In this document: piece by piece, positions 11,326 through 24,200 of the stretch
Layout: every line of letters starts with the position of its first letter
How positions within the stretch are numbered: the stretch's first letter is position 1
Assembly (NCBI GenBank): GCA_951394405.1
Contig: OX596336.1
Coordinates: 4,340,001 to 4,404,000 of the forward strand
From: Coprinellus micaceus
Taxonomy: Eukaryota; Basidiomycota; Agaricomycetes; Agaricales; Psathyrellaceae
Direction of reading: 5' to 3'
Length of the DNA: 64,000 nt
Program-made: the position numbers and the translations under genes
Notes under the pieces: generated by a model
Database searches by the model: none
What the model saw: the letters and a program-made list of their open reading frames with translations, nothing else
What the model was told of the DNA's origin: nothing

Positions 11326-14300
11326 ATGATGCATAGACCGGTTTCACGAAGTCCTCTCTCAGCTAGCACTGATAAATTCGACCTTGAAGGTCATGGGCAA
11401 TCCGCTCTTTCCCCTTCCATTTTTTCCAAAGAATACCCCAAGTCGCTTGGTGAGTTCTTTTTTTGTGCCATTGGCAGGCGGTCGGGGTGGCCGGAGCTGT
11501 CGGTGAACTCGGAAATGATCTCCGACTCGCCCAGCAACGCACCTCTTGCACCAATTCCGCCACCACCCACGACCAAGTTCTCGACATCTTGCTCACGATG
11601 CCACTCGACAGTCTCGAAGTCCGAGGGTGCACTCGTACCAACGAACCCACTCCACGCCGTTCACGAATTCTGCGAAGAACATACAGAATTGCTCCAGCTT
11701 AAATGTCGAGACCTCCTGGAAGTTGAAGGCTCAAAATCTATCGAGGAAGCGCTGCAGAATGTCAGCGAGACGGGCAGGACGGTAGTGAAAGGACTTCAAG
11801 CCCTCGGACAAGCCCATCCATTCATCGGGGTTGCTGTTGGCGCGTTCGTCCTGGTGATAACTCTGGACTTGACGCGCAGAGAAAACGACCGAAAGGTCAT
11901 CGCAGTAAAGATGAAGATGCAGGAGCTTATGGTAGTGTTCTTCGAGTGGGTGAAAATTCCAAGGCCTTGAACGCCGCTAATCAAGACATCCAGACTACGA
12001 CACATCCAGAGCCCTGCCAGCCGTGGTCAGGATGGAAAGAGCATCTCCGAAAGACTCCTCCCACTTATGCAAGATATTGCGAGGGACATCAAGGGGTGTG
12101 GGTCGGCTTGTGACGCGTATGTGAAGAAAGGCTTCCTTAGTACGCTTCTCCAAAGATCACCAGTGTTCTCCAAAGCTAACGTTTGACCAGTGCGAACCGT
12201 CAAGTCGGGCAAGTACGAGCAACGCCTCGCGGAATTTAGCACAGTTTTCGACGAGCACCGTAAAGCTGTCGAGCTCGCCTTGTCTCTCCACGTCGCCATC
12301 GGGATCGATGCCGCCAACGAAAAGCTCGATGATCAAAAGGATGCACTCGCGACAATCGAGCGCAAGATCGACATGCTCGCTCTATTCCGTAAATTGGACA
12401 CCCCGCGAGAGAAGGACATGCAGCGGTTCATCGAGAGCCATGGCGGTGCTAAAGCATGTATCTCCAACGACGAAGCCCTAGAGGAGCTCATAATGCGGAG
12501 TGGGGAGCTCTCAGTGGCGAGGATAGCGGGGAAGGAAAGCGGGAGGAAGAGTAACGACTTGCCGGGGATCAGGAAGAGGTTGTTCAAGGAACTGCAGGAG
12601 GATATCGACGAGACGTTTAACAGGAATATGGTGTTGTTTGAGAGGAAGCTAGAGATGCAGAATAAGCAGCTGACGGACGCACTGCATGAGGAGTCGAGCC
12701 ATATTATCAGCACGCTGTTGTCTGGTGCGCACGACCGCATCATCGACCCGGTGCGTTCTATTATAGACTTGTTGGCTTGTTGCTGACGCTCCCACAGGAC
12801 TTGCAAAAGATATGGAAGGACATGGTGCGTTTCCCACTTGCAGTAGCGGACACCTGACTGACTGGACTTGAAGGGATGGAAAGGAAGTGTTAAAGCAAGA
12901 CACTTCGTCCTCGCTCTGCACGACTACTACACCGACCAGCTCAACCGCCAACAACCCCCAAGCGCTTCAACCCAGCGCTTCTCTCTCGCACCACTTAAAT
13001 CGCCTCCACCTTCTCGGCCGACCAGCGCCCGGTCACCCAACCCAGCAGCATTCCGACCGCGCACTGACGACCGCTGGGCCCTCGCGTACATCAACGCAGC
13101 CTATGTTCAACCCATCCTTGAAGCGGTGGACGATGACGGCACAGGGTTCGTCTCCGTGAAAGAGGTCAACACGTTTGTCGAATCTCGCCCAGAAGGCTGG
13201 AGCCTCCCCACCTGGATAGCGTTCTGGGCTGTGGGTTGGCAGGCTAGCATCTCGAAGTACAAGAACCAGATATACAGCGTCGTACAGGCGATGTTCCAGG
13301 TTCTTGAACATGTGCTGCCGAGTAACCGAAGAGCTATCGATGAGTACCTGTTCCATGCGTCCTTTTGGAGGATTGAGTTGCTGTTGAGGAGTACGAGGAG
13401 TATTGGGTGGAAGGTTATGGCGGATCCTGATTTAGCGAGGATCACGGAGGCGTATTCGGGAAAGGAGGAAGAGAGGATCGAAGGAAATTTGAAGGACGTG
13501 GGGTATGAACTGGACACTCCGGCGACGGTATCGCTTGTGACAGGGGAGGGGAGGATCGAGAGAGTAAGTCGAACGTTCGTCCTGTTCAACATGGAGCTGA
13601 TGAGGTGAGATTTGCAGTACGTCTTCCCACTGATATACCTGCTCCTCAAAAGGCACCTCAAAGTCATGAAGCTCGCCTGCCAGCACGTCTTAGATGCCGA
13701 GGAACTCGCAGCTTTGAACGAATCCTTGGTTTCAGTCCTGTTAACTGTCGATGAGCGGATTCAGAACCTGGAAGGTACGCACTTGGCGAATCCCCCTAAA
13801 GCGCTTGCTTATTTGTTTTGCACAAAGCTGTCTTCAAGCAAACCCACCTTGACGTCCAAGGGCGTTTCGGTAACTTCGCGTTTGGCCTGGTGCGCCCACC
13901 TCTCCCACTGAATGAATGGTGGTCATTGAATATTGATTCTTCTTCAGTTTCAACTTTCATACGGAGACATCCGACGAATTCCCAGTCAGATCACGCTGGG
14001 CACCTGGGTCGATGAAGACGAGAATGCCACAACAGGGAACCAAGAATTGACTTTAGAAGCCATCCAAGCCTCGCTGAAATACATCTCCCGCGACATCCTG
14101 AAGTTCGGTATACAAGACGAGTTCAACGCCGTCAACTATTACGAATTCGAACCCCATCGGCTGCGTGGTGGCATCAATCCCATCCAAGGGACATGGTCAG
14201 GTCACTGCTCTCGCCGAGACGGGGAGGAAACCGTCACATTCCTTGTCCGTTTGTCCTTCCGCCTATCTCCAGACCGAAAATCTCTGCTGGGCAAAGGCGA

Positions 14301-15816
14301 AGATTACGCGTCAACATTCAACTTCGGTGGCAGTACCGTGCGAGCTCGAGGCGGATACGACTTCCAATTTTCCATCACAGACGACGATGGTGGCCTCTGT
14401 CGCACCTGCAGCGGTCACCTCAGCATATCCACCGACACCATCACCGCCTCGTGGTCTGACCGCAGAAAGAAAGACAACCCTGACGAAATCGACTACGCTT
14501 CCTTCACCCTGCGCCGCACGCCCCCGTTCCTCCACCGTTACCGCTACGCTCCTCACGAATACGCCGAGGATCCGGTGCGCGCCCGGTGGTCGTTCGCGTG
14601 CAACGCGGTCCTACATGAGGTTCAGGCGAGATTGTGGTCGAGGAAATTTTTCGAAGAGAGGTTCAATGACAGGAAGAGGTTCGTGGAGTTGAGCACGAGG
14701 GATATGGTCGTGAGGATGGGACTGACGCCCCAGCAACCTTTGACTATGGCGGAGGGACAAGAGTTGGATTTCTTGAGGAGGGACTTGGACCCTTCAGAGG
14801 CGAGGTTTTACCATGCGTTGGCAGCCTTTGAGATTCAGAAGTTGCCGTGGCACCCGTGAGTGCTTTCCCGATCGATTGATATTTGGCTCCCATGCTGAAT
14901 GATGCTCAAACAGTGCCTGGGGCTGCGACTGGTGCGAGCGCCGTATCACAAAGTGCAGGATCCTTTGCCTTCACTGCATGTCCGAAGACCTCTCCGATAA
15001 CATCGATCTCTGTGGCGTATGCATGGACAGGATGCCAACCAAGCGAGGATTCAGCCACGACGTGTCACATCCCATGATCAAAGTCGAGCAGACTTTACAT
15101 GATTTCCACTTCGCTCGTGTGGTGGAAGGCGCGAAAGCAGCATTGGAGAGAGCTAAGGGCATCTTCCGAAATGTGGAGGCGGTATCGGCGGGCGACGACA
15201 TGTCAGATTTCGTCCTCATGAGCCCACGGAGCTCGAGGACGTCCGGGGGCTCAGGGGCTGCAAGGGACCCTACAGACCCTAGGGAACTCCTGGCCTGTGC
15301 CTGCTGCAAGAAGACCGTTACGACGCCATGTTGGGCGTGTGTTTCGTGTGGTACGTCATTCATTCATTGCCCTGAAAATGTCGTCCTCTGAGCGGCTTTC
15401 TAGCTCGCGATACTTTTGTCTGCCACGATTGCGACCACAAGCGGTTGCCCGCCTTACCCGATGGTCCTTCAGCGAGGCACTCCCTCAGCCATCCCCTGGT
15501 CCGGATTCGGGATAGCTCTGTCGTCGGGCAAAACGCCACCACAGAAGAAAAGCTCACCGCACTCCAACAGCGCTTGCTGAATCTCGAACACAAAGTCGCT
15601 GACGGTCTCTCCGCCATCGACAACAAAGTGGAGGAGCGCCTAACGAGATTGGAAGCGAAGATTGAGCACCGATTCTCAACGTTCGAGGCCAACGCGGAGA
15701 TGAGATTCGATACGCTGGAAGCACTCCTGAAGCAGGTTGTGGCGCAGACGGCTGCGCTTCCGTCAATCTATGGGGAGGTTGTCAGGGAGCACGTACAGAG
15801 TTACATGAGGAGGTGA
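11326..15816 (+). CDS. EF-hand and ZZ-type zinc finger protein
   Basis: Ten exons join in frame to 1339 residues: 11326-11945, 11994-12139, 12191-12750, 12798-12824, 12874-13563, 13618-13774, 13828-13889, 13948-14855, 14914-15350 and 15404-15816. All introns are GT-AG and 47-58 nt. Domains in order: a Ser/Pro-rich start; a helical region with HPFIGVAVGAFVLVITLDLTR and later KDMGWKGSVKARHF; an EF-hand loop DDDGTGFVSVKE (canonical calcium ligands at positions 1, 3, 5, 7, 9 and 12); a beta-rich region with FNFGGSTVRARGGYDF; a ZZ-type finger starting CDWCERRITKCRILCLHC; a second Cys cluster CACCKK to CHDC; and a C-terminal coiled coil (LTALQQRLLNLEHKV). The combination suggests a calcium-responsive scaffold; the exact function is unknown. 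Basidiomycetes carry many paralogues of this type. The true start could lie further upstream. Confidence 0.82.
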
Positions 15817-16168
15817 ACCCTGACGGCTAACATCGAATATCTAGGCATTGTGAGGCTCGATGCCTTCAAAAGCGCCATAGGTGCACTCTACTTACGTTCC
15901 AGATACTGTAGCATTATCCACTATGCTTGCGATGTATTGGGTCTGGTGGTTTGCCAAAATCTTGTTCGCCCCATTGCCAGCTTGGCTTTTGGGGGTCTTA
16001 ATTACGTTTCTCCCCCGCGCTAATCACTGCGGGATCTTAATGTTATCCTCGTGTCCATAGCCTCACAGTGACAGGGTTCATTTGTGACGGACCTCAATTG
16101 AATAGCGAACCTCAGCCAGCACCCACCACCCCGATATACGGCTCACCCCCCAGAAGCACGTAAAATTC
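15817..16168. other. Intergenic
   Basis: Between the EF-hand/ZZ gene and MYND gene B. It should hold a 3' end and a promoter. No clear motif. Confidence 0.4.
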
Positions 16169-18306
16169 ATGCCTCGCGCGCAGAATACGAAGAATGCTGG
16201 GATAGAAGTGGAGCGTCGGCGCCGAGAGCAGGTGCGTACCCAGTGCTCGATTGCGAGATAGGCTTACGAGGGGAAGTGCCACGTAGGTTATCACGCAGGC
16301 GCAGAATCTCCTTAACAAGAGCCAGACAGCCGCAGGGCTTTATCTCTGTGATAAGCTCGACGTGGAAATCGTCCAGCAGATCCTCGACGGTTTACCAGAT
16401 GCCGCGCAGTTGCACTTGCCCAGTCTGAAAGCGCCTCCCACCGTGGATCCTGTCCAACCAGCCCTCGAGACCCTGAAGCGCCTGGGCACCGTCCTCATGG
16501 GGTTGTCATCGGTAGACAGAAAGTCGCCGAAGGCTGTCCCGTTGCTGCGCAAGTGCTTCGAGCTGGTCTACGAACGATGGGGCGAAATCGTAACCTGGAC
16601 GATGTTCTTCATTCAGTACACCTCCGTCTCGGGCAGTACCTGGAACGAACGCTTGAATGCCTGTATCTGGGTTCTGAAGCCAATCTTTACCGATCCCGAC
16701 GGCCATTCTTTTCAAGAGGAAATGATTTCGATGCCAGTAACAGTCGACATCATACTCCACCTCCTTCGCCTCACCAACCCTACCACTGGAAAGCCGGCCA
16801 TCCTAGAGGACAGGCCGGGGTCGATGTGCGTCATAGCTGATGTCTATGGCATATGCATTATGTCCCTTGCGGGTTTCCAAAGCGTGCTGTTGAGGCTTTA
16901 TTCTCTGCCTCGACGCGCAACGACGGAATTCTCCCAGTCCATCGCGGCCCGAATTCAGCACGTCCTCGAGTCGCCCCGAGATAGCAAGCATAAGCGTCAA
17001 ATCAGCGAGGATCTCCTTCATCTCATATCTCCAACCTGCTTGCTTGGGATAACGACCCACGGAGAACATGATATTGGCCAAGAGGAGGTTGTTTTTCAAG
17101 CCACCCGCGTACTCTCGGTAATACTAGAAGAAACCTTCACCGACGACTCAACCAGGCCTGTGCCCTTCCTCCTCGAGCAGGCCCTGAACGAGCTGGTCAT
17201 GCTGGCGACTGGAGCCAGTACCGATCCAGCCGTCCTCAGACGCCTATTCGAAGGGGGGGTTGTCCCGTGTTTTCTGCGTTCTCTGCCTTTCGGAGATGAC
17301 AAGACGCCTCGCGGGATAGACAACCCCGCATGCGCGTTGCTCCCTTTCTTGACCGACTCCAGCATGTTTCGCGCTGCTCAGCAAGGAGGGTTCAACCTTG
17401 CTATTTTCGATGCACTGGGGGCGTGCGAGAAGTCGAAGGTCGTCGAGTCAATCTTCAACGCATATTCCCTGACACTTCGCATCTGTTTATCCTCGTTTGA
17501 TGATAGAAAAGGCAAGCCTCTGCACTTGTGCTGCAACTTGAAGGTGGGAACTTTTTCGCACCTTTGGGATTCCTGGGTGCTAACCGCGGTTATCAGCATA
17601 CAGGCAGATCAGGATGTTCTCCTGGATCCTCACATGTAAAGTCCTGTGGTCGATGCCGTGCCCCTTTATATTGCTCCGAATCATGCCAGAAGGAAGACTG
17701 GGACGCTTTTCACTCCATAGAATGCACCCGTAGATCGCCACATAGTAAGTTCTTCCTGGCCTCCATTCAAATCTCTTGTTGATTGCGAATTGCTCAGGGA
17801 AAACTTCGAAAAAACTTGAGATCGGAGAAGATGCTCGACGAGACAAACTGACATTCCTCGAAGTCCTTGCCAACCGATTCCTCCCCCCTCTTCCCGACCT
17901 CGTCCGACGCGAAAAAGACAACCCTTCTCACACAACAGTGGACCAGAATCCCACGACTACCAATCCCCTCGGCAATGCAACCACCTTCGTCAACGTTTTC
18001 GATCTCACTGGGAGAACCTTCAAACGAAACACACCGTTCAAATTCGTGGACTACGAACACGCCCCTCTTGCCTCCTATTTAAAGAAGTATCAATCACAAC
18101 TCAGATCGGTTTCTCCGTCCCGGATTCTCAAATGTGCCCAGGACGTACAGCGCACCCCCGAATCCGCTACTCTTGTGGCGGGCGTCTTTTATGGACAAAG
18201 TGCGTTTATATCTGTCTGCACCAGGATGGAATACACCCCGGACGCACCGTTGGGCGAAAGGTATAGCATAGTGAACCATGTGTTCAGCGCCTGTCCTAGG
18301 CGCTAG
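16169..18306 (+). CDS. Variant MYND-finger protein, copy B
   Basis: Four exons fit: 16169-16231, 16287-17543, 17597-17744 and 17798-18306, giving 658 residues. The layout matches the other copies: a basic first exon (ends RRRREQ), a long helical domain, a 148-nt finger exon and a C-terminal domain. The finger reads CGRC, then YCSESCQKEDW, then HSIEC. The last Cys of exon 2 (LCCNLK) and the His opening exon 3 (HTG) are in register with the other copies. The C-terminal part keeps RRDKLTFLEVLANRFLPPLP and SATLVAGVF. Unlike copies C and D it has no extra last exon; the stop comes at RR. No catalytic motif is visible. A protein-binding role for the finger is inferred from the MYND family. Confidence 0.85.
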
Positions 18307-18824
18307 AGTGTAGACGATGGACATCATGAATACGTTGGGGGTCTGGAGGTTCTTGTTCGCTCCCTTTACGGCCGGCACCGACTATACCGCTTAATCGAGT
18401 CTCCCTTCTCTAACACGGCCAGGTTCCATCTAGACGTAGTTGGTAAATGCTTAGGCCAATGTAATGCGCAGGTATCGCAATGGCCAGCGCTACCTAACCA
18501 TCGCAGGCGTCCGTACTTCTGTCGAGGATTTTATGTACACTTACTTCAATGTGACGCAACACGTAAAGGGTGAATTTCATGGTGACCCGAGTCTGTGTAT
18601 ATCAGTTTCTCAGTGAGGAGATCGTCACCCCAGCATCCTGGGCGCTAATTTGAATTTTGAGCGTTCTCTGATCTTGACCCCGTGATCTCAAGTTGTCGGA
18701 TGCAGCGGTTACGTTCAATGTTCAACGTTCAACGCTGACATCTTTTACTCGTCCTCGACCATCATAGTTGGCAAGACTCCAACCTCCACATCGACACTCT
18801 TCACAGGCTTCGAGCTACCTACTC
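18307..18824. other. Intergenic, promoter of copy C
   Basis: About 520 bp upstream of MYND gene C. It contains a short tandem repeat of GTTCAAC/T units at 18712-18734, also found upstream of copy F. Confidence 0.5.
18712..18734 (+). promoter_or_regulatory. Tandem GTTCAAY motif upstream of copy C
   Basis: Three consecutive seven-base units (GTTCAAT, GTTCAAC, GTTCAAC) end about 90 nt before the ATG of copy C. The same array stands upstream of copy F at 26530-26550. A shared cis-element is possible; nothing in the sequence proves function. Confidence 0.35.
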
Positions 18825-21108
18825 ATGCCACGATCACGCAATCGCAAGACCTTCCCCTCGGTTTCGTCGGATATGAGCCCCCAGAGCCGCCGCGAGCAGG
18901 TAAGCCAGACTTGATGTCGTTCAGCGTGGACAAGCCCGTACCAACCAGGGTCGTGACTCTGTAGGTCATCGACAAGGCAAATAAACTTCTCTCAACAAAG
19001 GGATTCTTGGTGGCTGCTGCCTACCTGGCGCAGGATATGGGCGAGGCTCTCCTTCATGAGATACTCGAAAGCTTCGAGGCCACTCCCATCTCTTCCGATA
19101 CTGCTCTCTCTATAGTGACAGGCCCCCAGAGCACAGAGGCTGCCCTTCGATCCCTGACTGATATGGCCACAGTTATGGCGAGCTTGCAGGCAGGTCTGGT
19201 CGATAAACCCGACCCACCGACCGCTGCTTTCTTGCGCCTAGTCGTTGGGGCGCTTATAGAGCGGTGGAACGAAGTTACAAGATGGATTAACTTCTTCATT
19301 GACTTGGAGTACATTCTCCAGTCGATGACTGTGTGGGAGAAGGTCATGATAGGGTGTATCCAAGTGCTAGAGCCCATTTTTATGGGTGCTCGAGGGAACA
19401 CGTACATGGGTCAAATAGCTTCCTTCCCAACCTCGATTGACATCACCATCCGCCTTCTCTGCCTCAAGGACCCCTCCACAAGGCGGCCATCCCGTGTCAG
19501 CGGATTTGCGTCCGCTTGCTCGATCTGTAGCTTGTTTGCCTCCCTTAGCTTGTTCTCGGAAGTCGGGAAAGAGGCCATGTCCTGTCGGCTCACAACTTTG
19601 GATTCCCAAAAAATGGCGGAGTTGCTAGAGTGCATTGTCGGGCGGATCCAGGGTGCCCTTTCAGCGTCTAAAGTTGCCTCCACCATTGAGGCCGCGGCCA
19701 TAGATCTTGTCCATCTAGTCTCCGCTCTGTCGGTCTTCCCACTTCCCACACTCCAACAAAGCATTGGGGGGGAGAGTGTCCTCTCGGAGGCCGCCCGTGC
19801 TGCCGCAGCGATGGTGGACAGTGCTATTCAAATGGAAGTCAATGATACGGGGGTCTGGTCCAACATCGGGGAGTCCATTGGCATCTTAGTCCGCCTTTCC
19901 AAACCATCCTCTGGAAAGGCCTACCGCACTATCGAGGCGGTGCTCGAAGCCGGCATTATGCTCCCACTTCTCCTATCCTTACCTCATTGCGTAGATCCGT
20001 CGCTCCCTATGGGCCTTGATGAAGCGGCTCAAAATCTCTTATACTGGCTGCTGGACTCGCGCCTCTTCCTCGCTGCAAAAAAGGGAGGTTGGTGCGAGGA
20101 ATTGTTCCGCGACCCCCGCCTCAAAACCTTTCAGAGCCCCCCTGGCAGCAATGTCATCAAGTCCTTGCGGGATGCCTACGCCTTTGCGCTTCACTTCTGC
20201 GAGAAGGCCTTTGGGACTGACAGTGGGAGGGCAGTTCCAGTGAGGATGTGTTGTAGTCTATATGTGAGTAACGCTGGGTGCTCCACTATGTCTTTCCTTT
20301 TGACACGAGAGACAGCATTCGAGTCCCATCCAACAACGTGAAGATACCGTCGGCCTCAAAGTATGCGGTCGCTGTCATTCGATGGTGTACTGTTCGAGAG
20401 CATGCCAACGAGAAGATTGGAAGGCATTTCATTCCGAGGAGTGTCTCCAAGCAGCGCACGCACGTATGTCGATTCCGGTAATACCCTGCACAAATATTCA
20501 CGGCACGATCTCATAGGCAGGCAGCTGAAGGAGGCCGGGGTGTCCGTACGATACCGGCGCGATAAACTATCGCTACTTGTCGGGGTCGTAAACGAATTTC
20601 TTCCAGGTTTGGACGTTCTTAGACGAGGGCAAGGATACCATGGAATCCCATATTCCGGTCCTGATGTCGGCTCGCACATCCTCGCATTCGACTTCACTGG
20701 GGTAATGCTGCGGCTAGCCAACTCGTTGACCTCATACGTGGAAGACACCCTACCCCGATTCTTTAAAACCCGTAATATTGAACCTCACTCACAATCGAGA
20801 ATCTTGCGATGCGCGGGGGACGTGAAGCGCAGCCCCGATGCCCTTCTCCTGGTAGCAGGCACTTTTATTGACAACCGCACAATCACAACCGTCTGCGTTA
20901 AAATGCGGTACTCTGCCAACGCCGCGGATAGGGAGGAATACAGAGTTGTCAGCACTGTGTCGAATGTGATACTGTAAGCCCTCCCACGAGCCTCTCTCTC
21001 CCTCGATTGGCGCTCACATTCTTTCCTCGTATGTAATACAGGAGGTCGTCATTGCCACCACGCGACGAAGCGGGTGGAAAGCTTTGGGCGGAGCTGGGAA
21101 GGAAATAG
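18825..21108 (+). CDS. Variant MYND-finger protein, copy C
   Basis: Five exons fit: 18825-18899, 18965-20263, 20316-20463, 20517-20973 and 21042-21108, giving 681 residues, the longest copy. The start MPRSRNRKTFPS matches the basic first exons of copies B and D. The helical domain keeps FLRLVVGALIERWNEVTRWI and LLYWLLDSRLFLAAKKGG. The finger exon (148 nt) reads CGRC, YCSRACQREDW, HSEEC. The C-terminal domain has YRRDKLSLLVGVVNEFLP and LLVAGTFIDNR. The last exon encodes RSSLPPRDEAG and a short tail, joined by a phase 2 intron that copies A and D share. Length, intron positions and all key residues are intact, so I take it as functional. Biochemical role unknown. Confidence 0.87.
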
Positions 21109-21552
21109 CGATAAAGACAACCTTTCGAACAAAGCTTGGAGCGGTGCGCAAGCCTCTCTCAATGGGAAATACGAGAAAGACAATGTCAAGCTCCTGTTGG
21201 CATGTGGGGAGGTAGGGGAGAGTCTCGAATCTCGTAGTCCTTGCCTTTCTTCAATAGTTTTTTTTGTAGATACCCTTGGATAGTTGAGACGCATAGCTGA
21301 CTGATTGTTTTGTCAGTCCAACCTCGTGTATTGTATTCCAATTCGGATCCCTATTCAATACTTGACGATGGGCGCTAAATCGATGTGAACTGCTTTGTTC
21401 CCGGCCCCGTGATCAATTGATCAGTGCGGCTGACAAGGCGCCGTGACTTCGACTAGGATCTTTGCTCAACCTTCAACCACCACCTTGAACATCACCACGA
21501 ATCCTCACGAACCTCTACATTGACCTACTTCGTGCGTACCCCCGCCTGAGTC
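21109..21552. other. Intergenic, promoter of copy D
   Basis: Promoter region of MYND gene D. It has a looser CAACCTTCAACCACC stretch near 21468, only vaguely like the GTTCAAC arrays of copies C and F. Confidence 0.4.
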
Positions 21553-23768
21553 ATGCCACAGTCGCCGGGCAGCCCTAATAGGGACTTCCTTTCCCCTCAA
21601 TCGAATTCGAGTTGCTACGGCCGCCGTCGGCAGGTGTGTTCGAGCCGCAGTCCAATTTTACCAAACCTACTCAACCATTAACATCCTTCAAAAGGTCATT
21701 GGAAATGCGAGAGCCTTATTCTCGCTCAAGAACACATCAGCTGTTGATTACCTCGCTCAGAGGATGGACAAAGACCTCCTCCTCGACCTACTCGCCAACT
21801 TCGAGGGCAACCCCATTCCCCGCGAGACTAGCCTAGATTCCGCCGCCCAGGGTACCGATGCTGCTTTGGAGTCCATAACTGACTTGGCCACGGTTCTGTA
21901 TAGCGTAAGTGCGGCTATGGTGTTGTCAATGACAGGCCACACAGCACCCAACCCGCAAACCGCAGCCTTCATAGACCAATGCTTGGGAATCGCCTTGGAG
22001 AAGTGGGGCGAAGTTATCAAATGGATTACATTCTTCATTCACTACATTCCTCAGTCTGGGTCGCTGGATGATCATACTTGGGATAAGGTCGCGAACTGCT
22101 GCATCCAGGTGGTCGAGGGTGCAATTAGTAATGCCGACCAACATCCATACAAGAGTCAAATAGTCGCACTCCCCTCAACCATCAACTTCATCGCTCGCCT
22201 CCTTTGCCTCAGGAACCCCCACACAGGACGACCATCTCGCGTGCGCATACCGGAGGCAACCTGCCGAACTTCCACATTGTTCTTGACCGCCGGCCTATCT
22301 GTCATCGGGCATACGAGCATGTCCCTTCGACTCGCCTCCCTAAGCTCATCGGCCTCGACGGTATTGGTGGAAGCCATGGTAGAGCGAATTCAAGACGTAC
22401 TCCCTGAGACCGTTTCCTTCAGCGCCATTAGCCTTGCCGCCCAGGAGCTTGTCCATTTATTCACTCCTCTCTTAACCATTTCACCCAAGCAACGCAAGCG
22501 TGGCATACTCTCTGAAGGAGTGCGATCCCTTGCGTGGGTGGTGGATGGCGCTATCCAGATGCGTACCACGGATGCCCTTGTCTGGGCCTGCGTCTCGACT
22601 TCCATTTCACACCTGATCCAACTTTCTAGTCCGCGATCGGGGAAGGCTTATCGCAAGATCACCGAAGAGATACTCGAAGTTGGAATTATACGGAGCATGC
22701 TTCGATCTTTGCCCTACACCAATCCGGCAGGCTCCTTCAGCCTTCACAAGACAGCTCGAGGTGTGCTATTCTGGTTAATAGATTCCAGGATGTTCCTCGC
22801 AGCACAGAAGGGTGGGTTTCACAAGGACCTATTTGACGAACTCGACAAATCTACTACCGTGCCTCTCAGCGCCAAATCCATACAGGACGCTTATCGCTTG
22901 GCTCTTCCCCTCTTTGAGCTTACATTTGAAGAGAAAGAGGCAGTCCCGGTGAGGCTGTGCTCCAACATGAAGGTGGGTCGTCCGATCCCTACTGCTCGTT
23001 CGGCCGGCTGACTCTATAATGGCAGCACTCGAGCCCGATTCAGCAAAACGAAGGTGTCGCTGGCCTCAAAGTTTGTGGTCGCTGCCATACGGCGGTTTAC
23101 TGCTCCGATGATTGCCAGCGAGACGATTGGCAAGCCTTTCACTCGAAAGAGTGTCTTCAAGCAGCTCATAAGCGTATGTCTCCTCAGCGTGGTGGATCAC
23201 AGACGATTTCACCATCACTAACTTAACGCATTCCGCTCAGGGCACGAGTTGAAGGAAGCCCGCTTCACAAAACGGTACTGGCGTGACAAAACAATGTTTC
23301 TCGTGAATGCTGCGAACCAATTTCTCCCAGAGGGCGCCCACAATAGCATGGAACTCTCAGTCTATATGTTCGACTTTACCGGAATGGTGATGCAGGAGAC
23401 CAATTGTTTCATCGCATTGGTGGAACGACCGTTATCCGACAAAATCTTTTCCGTGGTTAAGATCCCACCACATACCCAGGAGAGAATACAACAATGCGCG
23501 AGGGAGGCGAAGGCGAGCGTGTTGAAGGCCTCCGATGTCATCATGGTGGCTGGTATGTTCATCGATAGCCGAGTTGTCACCACAATCTTTGTACAGATGC
23601 AGTACTCCCCTCAATCTACGGACGGAGAACGCTACCGGGTCATCAAAACTGTGTGCAGTGTAGTGCTGTAAGTGCAATCTCCCCTACACCCTTGGAACTC
23701 TTGAGTCCTGGCTAATGCTTCGATATAGGAGGTCACAGCTTCCATCGCAAAGTGAAGCAGGCATATAG
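21553..23768 (+). CDS. Variant MYND-finger protein, copy D
   Basis: Five exons fit: 21553-21633, 21695-22972, 23026-23173, 23241-23667 and 23729-23768, giving 657 residues. Domain order is as in copy C, its closest relative in this window by eye (shared RSxLPxxxEAG tail; first exon ending RRRQ). The finger reads CGRC, YCSDDCQRDDW, HSKEC. The helical domain keeps FIDQCLGIALEKWGEVIKWI and LFWLIDSRMFLAAQKGG. All introns are GT-AG with plausible branch points. No frameshift or missing ligand is seen. Its C-terminal domain lacks some of the linker of copies B and E after FLP. Role unknown; adaptor function inferred from the finger type. Confidence 0.87.
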
Positions 23769-24200
23769 ATGGAGTGCTGAGCCGTTCGTGGTGTCGCAGG
23801 GGCGATGACTTGGAAGGAGGAAACTAACGCGGTGAATCAGGGTATATGAAGCGCGGCAACCTAAAGATTTAAAAAATGGGGCTTAGGGAACGCAACAAGG
23901 ATAGGTCAAGTGGCGCGAGCACGATGTCAAGCAATGGAGAGGGCGATGTTGACGGGGTGAATCAGTGATCGAACCCTGTGCTAGTAGCAGCAAAGGTCAT
24001 AGAAACTCTTTGCACCTCCTTGGTTCTACACGCGTTGAATATCTTAAAATTGAAACTGAAAACTAGTTTTGCCCTTCACGGGGGGTACACACAAACCGAG
24101 GAGTCAGGACAGGAGGGCTAGGCGCCAATCACCGTGGCGGAGTTCCGTTGGTTGAGTTTTCCGAGTTCGGATGTCGTGATTTTGTTCACCGACTTCCATC
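23769..24200. other. Intergenic, promoter of copy E
   Basis: About 430 bp between copies D and E. No motif shared with the other promoters was recognised. Confidence 0.4.
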
